Below, one piece after another: positions 1 to 13,323 of a stretch of DNA of 64,000 nucleotides. The DNA is taken from assembly GCA_036346375.1 (NCBI GenBank), contig CM070514.1:18256463-18320462 (forward strand), given 5' to 3'. This DNA is from Guadua angustifolia (Eukaryota > Streptophyta > Magnoliopsida > Poales > Poaceae). The position numbers and the translations under genes were made by a program. Position 1 is the stretch's first letter, and the number at the start of each line of letters is the position of its first letter. Under the pieces are notes generated by a model. That model ran no database searches and had not been told where the DNA came from. It saw only the letters and a list, made by a program, of their open reading frames with translations.

Positions 1-1150
1 GACACGAGATTCTTATTGATTCTCGGCATGTAATTGTATATTTTGGGGCTATCAAACGCTTCTCCGTAATAGGAGTTATAAAGGTAGCTTACGTGTATGC
101 AATGAAACATGACGTGAGATATAAGAGATCAAGATGGAATTTGCCCTCCTCGATAACGGAGAGATATCTCGGGCCCCTCGGTGTGGATGGATATGAAAAG
201 TGCATGGCCATGCCAAAGTGATTAAAGTGTTAATCACGAATTATATCCATTACATTGACGAGTGAATGGGTCGAGCTATCACAAGGATGGCACGATCTTA
301 CCTTGAGCTTGATTGGTATCGCGTGGCAAAAGGATTGGTGTATGAATATATCAAGGTTCACCGATACGATCACTCTGTGCATTCGGGGACAACATGTCCC
401 GCTAGGAACCATTGTTGTCGATGGTCCGAAAAGAAGTTTTCGGGGCCATGGCGTTATGCATGAACCTAACGGGTCACACACTTAACGGGTTAGATCATGT
501 CGATGGATTGGATCCATTGGTGGGTTTACGTGATTTGGATCCTCTGGCGTCTTAATGGACTTCTCTCAGAGAAGATCCATTAGCGTGAGTCCTAGTGGGC
601 TTCTATCGAGAAGGCCCATTAGTGCGCTCTATATAAAGGGGTCGTGGGGCATGCAAAGAATGAGGTTCTCCCCACCACGAAACCCTAGCCGTCGACCCCT
701 CACCGCTGCAGAAACCCTAGTCGTCGGCGCGTGGTGCTAGCACACCAAAGACACGGCGTTCCATCCTGGACGTGTGGATACCGTAGAGGCACCGCAGATC
801 TGTCCTCGGCCGATCGGCGATCGGTTTCACCTCTCCAACTCGCGTGCATATCTTCATCCGCCGCGATCGCGGCACCGCATGGCGAGGAGACGTCAAGGAC
901 TCAGCGATCACTCGGGCGGTCCGGAGACCACTCGGCGAAAGCACTCGGTGATCTCGCAAGCACTCGGCCGAAAGCAATGGAGTACGCTCGACCACGACAA
1001 AGTGCTTCGAGCACGCGGAGGCTTCACCCACTTACTCCGCCGCTAACGTGCTCCAAGGGTAATGATCCATGATCCTCTACTCGCATGTATCCTGGTTGAA
1101 TGCGTAGAAAATTTTGTTTTCGGCTAGCGTAGCCTACGCGTTCTCCTTCA
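1..1150 (+). mobile_element. Copia-like LTR, 3' part, cut by window start
   Basis: The stretch reads as an LTR on the + strand. A TATA box (CTATATAAAGG) lies near 629-640 and is followed by a GC-rich leader containing two AAACCCTAG(C/T)CG-type repeats (about 670-730). The segment ends in TTCA at 1150, after which the sequence switches to another LTR family. No tRNA primer site follows 1150, so this is a 3' LTR or a solo LTR rather than a 5' LTR. The short reading frames here are chance frames in LTR DNA. The left end is outside the window, so length and target duplication cannot be judged. Assignment to Copia is from general resemblance only. Confidence 0.45.
629..640 (+). promoter_or_regulatory. 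TATA box of the LTR
   Basis: CTATATAAAGG sits about 30 bases upstream of a GC-rich leader, as expected for an LTR polymerase II promoter. It is preceded by two short GAGAAG(A/G) palindromic stretches (about 560-615). Confidence 0.45.
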
Positions 1151-3248
1151 CGATTGACTCAGGTCAAAGGCTCGCAAGGTGTCCTTATGGTTTGATCAAA
1201 GCAAGACATACACATACCCTCCGCCCATCGGGCCCACCCTCGCATCCCGCCTTGCCACTTGTTCGACCTAAAATCATAACCACCCCGCTTGATTACCAAG
1301 CACCACGTGCCATCAACAATTCAATATCGCTATGTGACATCCATTGCCACCACAACTCAATCTCATCGTGTGACCACACATGACACACAAATTCATAACT
1401 TTGTTCCATATTCCATTAGTCAAGATTATTTATCAATAATGCAAGTACATGTGTTGACGTGGCATGGCTAAGCACTCTATTACGTTCTAACCATCCCATG
1501 TTGATTTGCTAGTAACCAACTATAATGAACCAATCTAGGGTGACAATAGGTCATGGCATACAAATAACAAGGTAGGGTGTAATTCAAAAGGGTATGATAT
1601 CTAAATTCCAATTTAAATTGAAACCATTTGTACGATTGAAATAACATGCAATATAGTAAAGTAAAATAGCAATTTTTCTAACATGGGTTCAACATGATCA
1701 AAGCATAACTTGCCTTAGAAAAACCCTTGCCCATATTCTGGACCTCGGTCTTGAGTTGGTGAATCTCTCCCGGTTGCATCGCACAAGTTATCGTCTACGC
1801 GAAACGAAAGAGAATGCCAAATAAACACCAAAACAAAGAGAAAACAAACTCTAAAAATCAAATAAAATTCACCAATAGATAGATCTCAATTTTACAAATT
1901 TTAGGAATTTGAATCACCTCAATCGGAGTTCGTATGAGGGAGAACGAGCCCTCGGAAAATTTCAAAATCTGAAAATACACAAAATTGGAAAATCACGAAT
2001 ATTCCGAATTATTTTTGTGAAGGAAATTCGATTTTACCGAAGTCAACACTTAACTGACCAACCCGACGATGACACGTGGCGTGGCCCATGGACTAGGTTC
2101 ACGGTGGCTCACCACCCGGCTAACACACAATGACGCGGTCCTCGTGATGCGCCGACGCAGCGCACATGCATGCGAATGGCTCGACGGTGACTCGGCACCG
2201 TGCCATGCCGGTCAATGCCACACAACCGACCACGCCACCGGGCGCCACGCGTCAATCCGGCGCTTGTCCACGTCGTGGCGCAAGGCAGCTCTAGGGTCAT
2301 CGCCCGGCCGAGGCCGGTATTTCTACTGATTCGTCTCGGCGCCGTGAAGTTGATGACATGGTCGCTTCTCTCTTGGTCACCGAACGGCGGTGGCGCCGCT
2401 TCTTCCTCGATGGCGATGACCTCCCGGCGATCTCCTTCTCCAACGGTGCTTCGCTGGCGAAGTGTGCACGAGATGCCCCGAACGTCGGACGCAGTGCGAT
2501 CGTCTCGTATTATGGGCTCAACGGCGATTTAATCGTCGATTTTTTTGATGCGGCGTCCACGGTACTCCTCGCAAATTCCGACGAAATAGCGGCGCGATTG
2601 TGGTGGCTACCTTAGGGCTTTGATCGACGAGGTTGTAGCGCGGCCGATGCCTCCGCTTTTATAGTCAGCAAAGGTCGAATCGATCCCGATTCGGTGAGGA
2701 TTTCACGGCGCATACTACGGGTAACAGTCGGTTGGTGCCGCCTTTGGGAAGACGACCGAGGCTAACATGTGGCGAATCGAACGGCTCCAGTTCCTTGGTG
2801 GCGTGGAACGATTTCTCCAAGACGATGGCAATCCTACTGATGCCGGAGACTCTCTAGAATTGGACCGGTGGCGAATAGTGGCGCGAAGATTCGGCCAAGA
2901 GGGCTTTGGCCCACCATCGTGTCTTAGGGATTTTCGGTGTTTTTGAATTAAAATAATTTGAAGAAAATACTTTGATCTATTTAAGGCAACGAAAATACCA
3001 AGAAAGATCCTGAAAAATCTCAAAAATATTTTGAGACATTATGGACTAAAATAAAATATTTTTGGCCAAACTTTATTTTAAAATTATCTATTTATAACTA
3101 ATTCTTGCGGAAGGGCTTAATATACTTAATTTGAAATGATTCCAATAAATCTTAGAAAATCCAATTAAATCTAGAAAATTCACAAAAATTATAAATTGTA
3201 ATGAAATAATATTAATCAAATAAAAAGTCAAAATTTTGGGATGTTACA
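1151..3248 (-). mobile_element. Long non-autonomous LTR, right-hand part (copy 1)
   Basis: On the - strand this LTR starts TGTAACATCCCAAAAT at 3248. Its 1151-1215 segment resembles 24,885-24,950 of the solo LTR at 23,875-27,600 (shared CAAAGGCTCGCAAGGTG). The rest of the LTR is missing because the copia-like LTR abuts at 1150. It holds an AT-rich 5' part and a GC-rich middle (2040-2650) with only short broken frames. It encodes no recognisable retroelement protein, so it belongs to a large-LTR, non-coding (LARD-like) group; that grouping is inference. Confidence 0.55.
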
Positions 3249-4310
3249 ATATCATAATATATCCAACGCACTTTATTAATAATCAGAGTTTACAATAAAT
3301 ATGGCACGCAGGCCAAATAAAATATTACAGCGAAAGCAGAATAAAACCAGTAGTAGAACCCAATAGATTGCCATAGGCAATCAACTGGGTTAACGGTCTA
3401 GTTATCTTGATCCTCACCATCGTAAAAATACTCATCTAAAAAGATAGAGTAAGCAAGAGTGAGTACAAAAGTACTCCGCAAGTAATACAGTAAATGTAAT
3501 ATTAATGAAGAGTTACAAAGAGAGGCATAATATGGTTAATTTGAGCATAAAGCAATATTTCAAATACAATAAGTAATTTTCAACACTGCCTCCAACCCAA
3601 AATTTCATTCCAAATTTCCCTATGTGGACTCTCCACTTATAAATCACTTTTCTGAAACCATTATTGAAACATCAAAATCTAATCTGTGAAAGACTTGCTC
3701 GGCATGCTTATGACCGCGGGCGCAACTAATCGATTAGTTTTACACTATACAGAGGTTATACAACTTTACCCACAATACATAATTATCTCATTTTGCTCAA
3801 ATACACACTTCATTTGGTGTGTTGGTAGAGAAATCACGACAAGGCCCCTATAAAGCTCCATCTCATGTAGTTATACCCGCTAAGCTTTCACCACTAGTAG
3901 GGTTAAAACCGTCCAGTCCAAAAGCCCAGAATAACCATCTCCACATTCCCCCAATGGCATGACTAACATGAGATATCGCTAAACAAATAGCCAGGTTTGT
4001 CCCATACCAGACTTGCGGAAGCACGGTTGCGCTTTACATTCAGTAGCTCATAGATCGGTACTTAACTAACTAGACGAGCTTTTCAGCAAACCCAAAGACC
4101 ACCACTCAACTATTTCATCCAGTCTAAACCATATTCTTCATTTTTTTCTTTAAATCATATCAATTTTTATATCATTCCACGACACACCAATGCTGATGAC
4201 TAACCTTTAGCACAAAAGCATCTTTGATTGGCACAAATTCCTAAACAGATCCTAATTCAGGTCTAAACTTGTCTAAGCTAGTTACTATATAGCACTAGTC
4301 AATACTACAT
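1211..4310. repeat. 3.1-kb tandem duplication, unit A
   Basis: Unit A starts at ATACACATACCCTC and is repeated head-to-tail from 4311. Both units keep the same order: LTR right part, LTR end, LTR left part. Differences are mostly one- to few-base indels. Confidence 0.85.
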
Positions 4311-6366
4311 ACACATACCCTCGCCCATCGGGCCCACCACAACATCCTTCCCTTGCCACTTGCTCCGACCTAAAATCATAACCACCCAGTTGATTACCAA
4401 GCACCACGTGCCATCAACAATTCAATATCGTTCGTGACATCCATTGCCACCACAACTCAATCTCATCGTGTGACCACACATGACACACAAATTCATAACT
4501 TTGTTCCATATTCCATTAGTCAAGATTATTTATCAATAATGCAAGTACATGTGATGACGTGGCATGGCTAAGCACTCTATTACCTTCTAACCATCCCATG
4601 TTGATTTGCTAGTAACCAACTATAATGAACCAATCTAGGGTGACAATAGGTCATGGCACACAAATAACAAGGTAGGGTGTAATTCAAAAGGGTATGATAT
4701 CTAAATTCCAATTTAAATTGAAACCATTTGTACGATTGAAATAACATGCAATATAGTAAAGTAAAATAGCAATTTTTCTAACATGGGTTCAACATGATCA
4801 AAGCATAACTTGCCATAGAAAAACCCTTGCCCATATTCGGACCTCGGTCTTGAGTTGGTGAATCTCTCCGGTTGCATCGCTGAAGTTATAAATCTCACGC
4901 GAAAGCGAAAGAGAATGCCAAATAAACACCAAAACAAAAGAAAACAAACTCTAAAAATCAAATAAAATTCACCAATAGATAGATCTCAATTTTACAAATT
5001 TTTAGGAATTTGAATCACCTCAATCGGAGTTCGTATGAGGAGAACGAGCCCTCGGAAAATTTCAAAATCCTGAAAATACACAAAATTGGAAAATCACGAA
5101 TATTCGAATTATTTTTGTGAAGGAAATTCGATTTTACCGAGTCGGCCGAACTGGACCAACCCGGCGATGACCGTGGCGTGGCCCATGGACTAGGTTCACG
5201 GTGGCTCAGCTCACCCGGCTAACACACAATGACACGCGGTCCCCGCATGCGCTGACGTGTGCGCACATGCATGCGAATGGCTCGACGGTGACTCAGCGCC
5301 CGTGCCATGCCAGGTCAGTGCCACACAACCGACCACGACCACTGGCGCCCGCGTCAATCCGGCGCTTGTCCACGTCGGCCGGCGTTGCAGCTGACCCTAG
5401 GGTCATCGCCCGTGATCGGTGATACCTCTGATTCGTCTCGGCCGTGAAGTTGATGACATGACTGGCTTCCTCTCTTGGTCACCGGAACGGCGGTGGCGCG
5501 GCTTCTTCCTCAGTGGCGATGACCTCCCCGGCGATCTCCTTCTCCAACGGTGCTTCGGCGAAGCGGAAGTGTGCACGAGATGCCCTGAACGTCGGTGACG
5601 CAGGTGCAACTGGTCTCAAGTATTGCGGGGGCTCAACGGCGACGAATCGTCGATTTCTTTGATGCGGCGGCCCACGGTACTCCTCGCAAATTCCGACGAA
5701 ATAGCGGCGCGGACAGGGTGGCTACCTTAGGGCTTTGATCGACGAGGTTGTAGCGCAGCCGATGCCTCCGTTTTATAGCTCGCAAAGGTCGGATCGATCC
5801 CGATTCGGTGAGGATTTCACGGCGCATACTACGGGGTAACAGAGTCCGGTTCGGTGCCGCCTTGGGGAAGACGACCGGGAGGCTAACATGTGGCGAATCG
5901 AACGGCTCCAGTTCCTTGGTGGCGTGGAACGATTTCTCCCAAGACGATGGCAATCTCTGATGCAGGGAGACTCTCTAGAAATTGGACCGGTGGCGAATAG
6001 TGGCGCGACATTCGGCGAAGTGGGCTTTGGCCCAATCGTGTCTTAGGGATTTTCGGTGTTTTGAATTAAAATAATTTGAAGAAAATACTTTGATCTATTT
6101 AAGGCAACGAAAATACCAAGAAAGATCGAGAAAAATCTCAAAAATATTTTGAGACATTATGGACTCAAATAAAATATTTTTGGCCAAACTTTATTTTAAA
6201 ATTATCTATTTATAACTAATTCTTGCGGAAGGGCTTAATATACTTAATTTGAAATGATTCCAATAAATCTTAGAAAATCCAATTAAATCTAGAAAATTCA
6301 CAAAAATTATAAATTGTAATGAAATAATATTAATCAAATAAAAAGTTAAAATTTTGGGATGTTACA
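3249..6366 (-). mobile_element. Long non-autonomous LTR (copy 2)
   Basis: A second copy directly follows copy 1 and ends with the same GGATGTTACA at 6366. The repeat distance between the two ends is 3118 bases. 4311-6366 is nearly the same as 1211-3248, with scattered short indels concentrated in the GC-rich middle. No open frame with a recognisable domain exists. It contains CAACTTTACCCACAA near 3762, a stretch that recurs in the solo LTR at 24,590-24,610. Confidence 0.55.
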
Positions 6367-7416
6367 ATATCATAATATATCCAACGCACTTTATTAATAA
6401 TCGAGTTTACAATAAATATGGCACGCAGGCCAAATAAAATATTACAATGACGAAATAAAACCAGTAGTAGAACCCAATAGATTGCCATAGGCAATCAACT
6501 GGGTTAACGGTCTAGTTATCTTGATCCTCACCATCGTAAAAATACTCATCTAAAAAGATAGAGTAAGCAAGAGTGAGTACAAAAGTACTCATAAATGTCT
6601 GATAAATGTAATATTAATGAAGAGTTACAAAGAGAGGCATAATATGGTTAATTTGAGCATAAAGCAATATTTCAAATACAATAAGTAATTTTCAACACTG
6701 GCTCCAACCCAAAGTTTCATTCCAAATTTCCCTATGTGGACTCTCCACTTATAAATCATTTTTCTGAAACCATTATTGAAACATCAAAATCTAATCTGTG
6801 AAAGACTTGCTCGGCATGCTTATGACCGCGGGCGCAACTAATCGATTAGTTTTACACTATACAGAGGTTATACAACTTTACCCACAATACATAATTATCT
6901 CATTTTGCTCAAATACACACTTCATTTGGTGTGTTGGTAGAAAATCACGACAAGGCCCCTATAAAGCTCCATCTCATGTAGTTATACCCGCTAAGCTTTC
7001 ACCACTAGTAGGGTTAAAACCGTCGATCCAAAAGCCCGAATAACCATCTCCACATTCCCCAATGGCATGACTAACATGAGATATCGCTAAACAAATAGCG
7101 AGGTTTGTCCCATACCAGACTTGCGGAAGCACGGTTGCGCTTTACATTCAGTAGCTCATAGATCGGTACTTAACTAACTAGACGAGCTTTTCAGCAAACC
7201 CAAAGACCACCACTCAACTATTTCATCCAGTCTAAACCATATTCTTCATTTTTTTCTTTAAATCATATCAATTTTTATATCATTCCACGACACACCAATG
7301 CTGATGACTAACCTTTAGCACAAAAGCATCTTTGATTGGCACAAATTCCTAAATAGATCCTAATTCAGGTCTAAACTTGTCTAAGCTAGTTACTATATAG
7401 CACTAGTCAATACTAC
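4311..7416. repeat. 3.1-kb tandem duplication, unit B
   Basis: This is the second unit of the direct duplication. The A/B junction reads CTACATACACAT. The outer flanks read AGACATACACAT at the left and CTACATTAATG at the right, so the breakpoints share the short microhomology ACAT. Confidence 0.85.
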
Positions 7417-8896
7417 ATTAATGTACCAACTAGTGAAATTTTTCTTAAGGTGACAAAGTATATGAATCTTCAAAGTCAAATGGGGTCATAATAATTAGTA
7501 GTAACTAAATATTTACATCTGGGATTTAAATTACAATGATAAAAATTATGCATGCAGTAATTTAAATCAAATATAATTTAAAATTATGGATCAACGTGGT
7601 CAAGGATGTGTAACTTGCTTGGATCGAAGGGTACATGATCAAGATCATTAGTAGCAAATCCTTTCGGCTCTCCGAAAACTATACATTACAAATCAACCAA
7701 ATTCAAATAAAATACAAAACTAGTACAAATAGATAAAGTATAATTTTAGATGAATTTAGGAAGAAAAATAAGGTCAATCGGACTTCACACGAAGGAGATT
7801 GAACCTTTTGAATCCAAAAATTGACCTCTCGCTGGACATGGAGAAGAAATGATTGCCGACAGTGCTCTGGTAAGAATTTTCAAAATCTAATTTTACGTGA
7901 TATAGAGGACTCCGAGAGGAAGCTCCAGTAAAAATTTGAGAACAAATGAAGGTCAGGAGTGGTCGGGGAAGCTCGTCGAAAATTTGCCAGAGTTCGAAAA
8001 GAACGGGTTGCGTAGGAAAATCTAGTGGATGGATTGGACCAATTCAAAGCTGGGGATGTAAAGAATGAGGAGAGGAATTTGAGGTTCAATTTATTGGGAA
8101 ATCGGACCAACAGATCATCGGAAAACGCCGCCAAATTTATGGCTAGAATAGTAACGGGTCGATGGAATTTGAATAAGTTGAAACTGCAAGATTTAATGGG
8201 TCAGATCCGTTTCGTGTTTACTATAGTTACGGGGTTTACTGTATCTGACTGGGCCGAAGAAGCGGATAGGGTCATATAAACAGTAACCAAAAATAATTAA
8301 TTTTCCACTGAAAGCCAGATTAAATTCGAAAAAATAGCAATTAAATCATCATAAATTTGGGAAAATTAAGTGACAACGGTTACAACAAATAAAGCGCGAA
8401 TAAATATTTTTTCATAATATGATATTACTATTTATAACACAATAATTAATTTTTAAATGTTAAAAATATTTTTTACTTGGGAAAATAATAGAACAACTCC
8501 AAAAATTCTATAAAAATTGAGAGAAATTAAATAGGGTCTTTTGAACTTACTAAAATTATTTCTACTTTATATTAGGATAATTGTTTTGTTTATAACAATT
8601 TCTAAAATCTGAAAACTCTTTTAGAAAATAGCAAATATAGTTAAAAAATTTAGAAAAATTCAAAAAAAATCTCGGAGAAATTTTAACTTAATAAATATTT
8701 TCTTGATTTAAACCACTTTTAATTTCTTAAAATAGGAAAAATAAAACTTTTTAAAATTCACAAAATTCAAGAAAAATTGTTAGAAAATACAGAAAATCAA
8801 ATTATTCTCAAGAATTCCACAAAGCCAACAAAATAATATTTTAAAATTTTAATAACAAATTTCTTATTTTCATAAGAAAAATTATGGGATGTTACA
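6367..8896 (-). mobile_element. Long non-autonomous LTR, chimeric copy 3
   Basis: 6367-7416 is nearly identical to 3249-4310. From 7417 the sequence becomes a diverged member of the same family and ends with the shared GGATGTTACA at 8896. The switch at 7417 is the right-hand breakpoint of the 3.1-kb tandem duplication. The 7880-8280 frames have no recognisable domain. Confidence 0.5.
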
Positions 8897-11262
8897 CTCT
8901 TTTTGCAAAAGGGTATGGTGTAAAACTGGATGAAATTTTCTGAAACTATGAGTTTTTTTTCAAAGGACTCAAAAAGAAGCTTAATTCGAACTTACAAAAC
9001 CATAAGTTTTTTTTCAAAATATTTGATCGAAAGACCTAAACGTATTTTCGTATTTTTCAAAGGAATCTTTTGCGAAAGAGCTTGTGGGGGACTTGAACCT
9101 TTTTTTGGGAATTTCTAGAGGGACCTAAACAAAATTTTGAAATTTCTGAAGAGCCTTTTTGGAAAAAAGCCGGTAGAAGGACCTAAATACAATTTTCAAA
9201 CTTATGAAGGCTTTTGCACAAAGTGATAGAGGTGGAAGGGCTCCACGGGCTGAACCCCTCTACCTTTAATATAGGTAGTACTAGGAATGTTTTCGCGGCG
9301 TGCCACGTCGCACGCGTCGTTTTTGCATGCACGTTAAAAAATATTTGATAAGCGTAGATTAGAGGCTTTAATGTTTAGGTTGTGATTATCAGTTTGCTCG
9401 TGCGTGAAGATGCAATGATAAGTCAAAAGATAGACAATATGGAAGTAAATAGATGGAGCAATAGATAGCACAATAAGAAGAGTTTGTTACATAGGGCTAG
9501 TGAGTGTATCTATCAGGACAACGGGATAGGTCAATAGATGGCAGCATCTTGTAGATTGGAAGATTTATATGCTGGTGTAGCGACTGCGGTAGGCAAACCT
9601 GTGTGGATTGGTACAAAAGATACGTTTGAGAGTGGTATTAGCATGTGTGATCTGCAGTTAACCTGTATGTAGTAAGAATTGTTTGTAGCTATTCATGTAT
9701 AGTCGAGCGTACCTTTAGCGGTGTATTAGCCTTTGTCATCAGGAAAGAGTTGTTTTGCTATCCTAATTTTTTTGGCAGTATGTGTGGATCTGTGAAGAAA
9801 GAGCAGGGTTAGATAGATTTGTAATTGCGGATAGAAGTAGGTATTGCGTGTAAGTAGACTTGAATGGTAATATGGGATATAAGCAATTGCAGTAAATAAA
9901 CTGACTCGTCATGTGAGCTCTTGGATGAAGCAAACGAGGGTCGGCAGATGCGGTGTCACCTCCATGCGTCATGTCCTGTTAATATGGTGAAGACTTATAT
10001 GGATTGCAGATATAGAATTAGGTATTAGAATAGATCATGTTTTTTTTATACCTTTGGAGATTGAAGAATTGATGGTGTTGGAGAGTAGACGCTGATGCAA
10101 GATGGAGGAGTAGACGCTGATGCAAGAGGAATAGCAGATGTGGCCTTGGTAAAGCTGTGAGCATGGTTTGTGGTTGGATCTCATCATCTGTTGAGAGTGT
10201 GACCTTCTTCTATGTATTATTTTTTAAATTGACCAGCTCTAGAAAATAATGCAAGTATTGGCAAAGCACACACATTAATGAAACTAAAACTTTGGGTGGA
10301 GCAAAGTAATAAATAAATAAAAGTGGCTTGGGAGAAGCTAAATATCAGAAGATCTTCTTGCATAAGAACAATCTATTCTATTAGTATGTATAGGAACATT
10401 CTATTCTATCAGTAACATAAATCTAATGTCTTTCCCTGTTTGATCAGCATCTGCTATTAAATCGACCTGAAAGTATGAACACAGGTAACAAAGAACGGTG
10501 CGCAAGTGTATTGTCTTGCTGTCTATCTATTAGCAATGGCGTAGTTGTTTTTAGGAACTATTGACCTGAGTTTTTACAGGAGTGCTAGTTCAAGATGCAA
10601 TTAGACTGTATCATCTTTTGATATTATGATATGTTTTTTCGTACTATGTTTTGGACTGGTTATGTCTATAAACTGATGTGAATATCATTAAAGTATATAG
10701 AAGCAGAACCTTAGCGAAAGCAATAGCATTGCATGTAATTCTTTAGATATCTCTATGTTAGGAAAGCATACAAATAAAGATTACCTATAGACCGCATTAA
10801 CTGTAAACTGGTAGAACAGCCTTGGGCTGATTTTTTAGGCAGGAAAATCTATAGGCTGATGATTAATGTAGAGTGCATTGAGTTAAAATGAGTAACTAAA
10901 TACTAAACGTGTTGCGAAGTTGCAGCAGGGAATTGTTTATATTGTTATATAAGATAGATGTGCCTCATCCTATATGTGTCGTATGCTATATACAGGAAGC
11001 ACTGTTATCTAAAGGAGCTAAATATTGGAATATTGCTGTGTACAATAGTATTTTGTTTGATTAACAAGGCATTTTTAACGGCATCATTCAATTCACTAAT
11101 ATTTTGTAGTAAACTAAAAGAATAATAAGTTTCAAGCGCAAGCATAGATAATAAATAATTACATGTAGCTGCACGCGCACACATGCTGTTTATCACGGCA
11201 GTCACGATCGTTTTAGGAAGCGGTAGGTGAGTTTTCCTTTGGATTGGCGATGTAATATACTG

Positions 11263-11546
11263 AGCGATTTCATTATTCTCAAACATGACGACCTTGTTGT
11301 TTACACTATTGATAGGATTGATGATCTGTATAAAATGATGCAAGCATCAGTAAAGCGCACATGCTAACAAAACTAAGATTCTAGATGTGGAAAATGGTTG
11401 AGGAGCAACATGTTTATCCCGAGGGAAAACAAAGGCAGACCACTATTTTGTATGAGCTGAAACAATTTCCTTTTCAAGGCTACTGATACCAACAATCACT
11501 TTGGGTTTTTTGTGAAGCCTGATTTCGATAATAGCAGATAAAAGCA
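11263..11546. repeat. Direct repeat, copy 1
   Basis: This roughly 280-base block recurs at 11,758-12,034. The shared core TTGATAGGATTGATGATCTG starts at 11,309 and 11,803, a spacing of 494 bases. A weaker third copy of its middle lies at 10,230-10,330 (AATAATGCAAG and following). No coding frame is shared between copies. Confidence 0.75.
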
Positions 11547-11757
11547 GCAGAAGCAAGAAACACACAGTATGTTTTATACACGTATAAGCATAGCAATAAA
11601 AGAGATTCAGTAAACACACAGTATGTTGAGATTGCTCGAGCTGTATTATGAGAAATCATTATAGGATATCCTCAGACAGTAGTCTTATTAGCAGAAGATA
11701 ATCATGTGCTAAAGAAAATAGCATGAGTTTTCACTGAATCAGTAGTGTAGTATACAG

Positions 11758-12034
11758 CCAGATTTCATTATCCACAAAGATGATGCCTATGTTGTCTACA
11801 CATTGATAGGATTGATGATCTGTATAAAATAATGCAAGCATCACTAAAGCGCATATGTTAACAGAACTAAGATTCTGAATGCGAAAAATGTTTGAGAAGT
11901 AACATGTTTATCTTGAGGGAAAACAGAGGCAGACCACTATTTTGTATGAGCTGAAACAATTTCCTTCTCAAGGCTACTGATACCAATAATCACTATGGAT
12001 TTTTTGTGAAGCCTGATTTCGATAACCGTAGCAG
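11758..12034. repeat. Direct repeat, copy 2
   Basis: Second copy of the block at 11,263-11,546, in the same orientation and with scattered substitutions. The family is not recognised. Confidence 0.75.
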
Positions 12035-12410
12035 TAAAAGTAAGAAATACATCACATAGTAGTTACCTCATAGTCTTATAGACATATAAGCGCAGTAATA
12101 AAAGAGATTCAGTAAACACATAGTATGCTGATATTTCCCATGCAGAGTAAACATATGGTTTCTGCAAGACGCAGAGTACGTTTGCTTACAATTTTCCTAT
12201 CCTTGTTTGTCGCTGCAATTTTTGGTCCCAATTCTCATTGCATTTTATGACATACACATTGCCACCTTTGAAATCAATATTCCCTTCATCATCAGTGTGT
12301 TCCTGTCTAGGAAGGAAAACATGAGAACTACTGGAAAGTGGAAGATAATTGTGGATTTGAAAACAGACACCAACAAAATCGCATTATGGTTGGCCAGATA
12401 GAGGCCATTG

Positions 12411-12779
12411 TGTTATGGGTCGACCGAGCCCATGAACAGTACCCATGAGTACTATTCACGTGAACAGTATCATGGGCACCGTAGCAGCGGTCCAGATTGC
12501 TTAGAAAATAAGAAATCAAGGGTTAGGTTAGATTAGTTACTATAGATTAGAATATTGCTTTCTTAGGCTCCAAGTTAGCCATCCTATAAAAGGGATGTCA
12601 TGTATCACTTTATGCATCCAAGCAATAAGTAAATCAAGTCTCTAGCAGATCAGGCGTTGCCATCGATAACTGGCCGGTGGCTCCGTACAGCCAAGGCGCT
12701 AGTTTCGACAACAGCTCGTTTCGCCTACGTTAAGGGCCCTATCTCATCCCCGTTGAATGTGCGGATCGTGCACGTAACA
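12411..12779 (+). repeat. TRIM 5' LTR
   Basis: 369 bases. It contains a TATA-like CCTATAAAAGGG near 12,584-12,596, which would start the element's transcript. It differs from the 3' LTR by substitutions and by a 17-base insertion in the 3' LTR (repeat of TTAGTTACTATA around 13,050-13,085). Confidence 0.9.
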
Positions 12780-12782
12780 ATT

Positions 12783-12794
12783 TGGTATCAGAGC
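12783..12794 (+). other. Primer binding site, tRNA-Met type
   Basis: TGGTATCAGAGC, three bases after the 5' LTR end, matches the usual plant initiator-tRNA-Met primer site. Confidence 0.88.
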
Positions 12795-12936
12795 AGACGG
12801 CCTCCTACCACGGTGACCATCGAAGATCGCATCTCTAACCTCCGCGCCTCGCCGACCGAAGGCCCAACGCTTCATCTCGTGCGAATCTTTCAAACTTCAA
12901 CCTTGAGGACAAGGTTGATTCGCGAGGAGGGGATAA

Positions 12937-13318
12937 TGTTATGGGTCGACCGAGCCTATGAACAATACCCACAGTGCATGTTCACGTGAACAATATCACG
13001 CATCAGAGCGGCGATCGATTGCTTAGAAAATAAGAAATCAAATGTTAGGTTAAATTAGTTACTATAGATAAGATTAGTTACTATAAATTAGAATATTGCT
13101 TTCTTAGGCTCCAAGTTAGCCATCCTATAAAAGGGATGTCATGTATCACTTTATGCATCCAAGCAATGAGTAAACCAAGTCTCTAACAGATTAGGCGCTG
13201 CCATCGATAACTAGCCGGTGGCTCAAATCTGACCAAGGCGCTAAGCCGACAACAACTCGTTCGCCACGTTAAGGGCCCTATCTCATCCCCGTTGCGTGTG
13301 CGGATCGTGCACGTAACA
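12937..13318 (+). repeat. TRIM 3' LTR
   Basis: 382 bases with the same TG...CA ends as the 5' LTR, preceded by the purine tract at 12,922-12,936. Confidence 0.9.
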
Positions 13319-13323
13319 CATTG

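Larger units (their letters stand above)
8897..12405. other. AT-rich intergenic DNA without recognised gene
   Basis: No frame here has a recognisable domain; frames are short and AT-driven. 8930-9240 shows repeated phrases of the type (G)GACCTAAA with T-runs, as in non-coding transposon ends. A CG-rich patch lies at 9290-9325. Apart from the direct repeats listed separately, nothing was identified. Confidence 0.5.
12411..13318 (+). mobile_element. 908-bp miniature LTR retrotransposon (TRIM-like)
   Basis: A complete small element. Two direct LTRs begin TGTTATGGGTCGACCGAG and end GTGCACGTAACA. The 5-bp target duplication CATTG lies at 12,406-12,410 and 13,319-13,323. A primer site complementary to the tRNA-Met 3' end (TGGTATCAGAGC) is at 12,783-12,794. 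A purine tract (GCGAGGAGGGGATAA) sits directly before the second LTR. The 157-base interior cannot code for gag or pol, but its last part resembles the end of an LTR-retrotransposon polyprotein region, so it is probably an internal-deletion derivative mobilised in trans. Confidence 0.92.
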
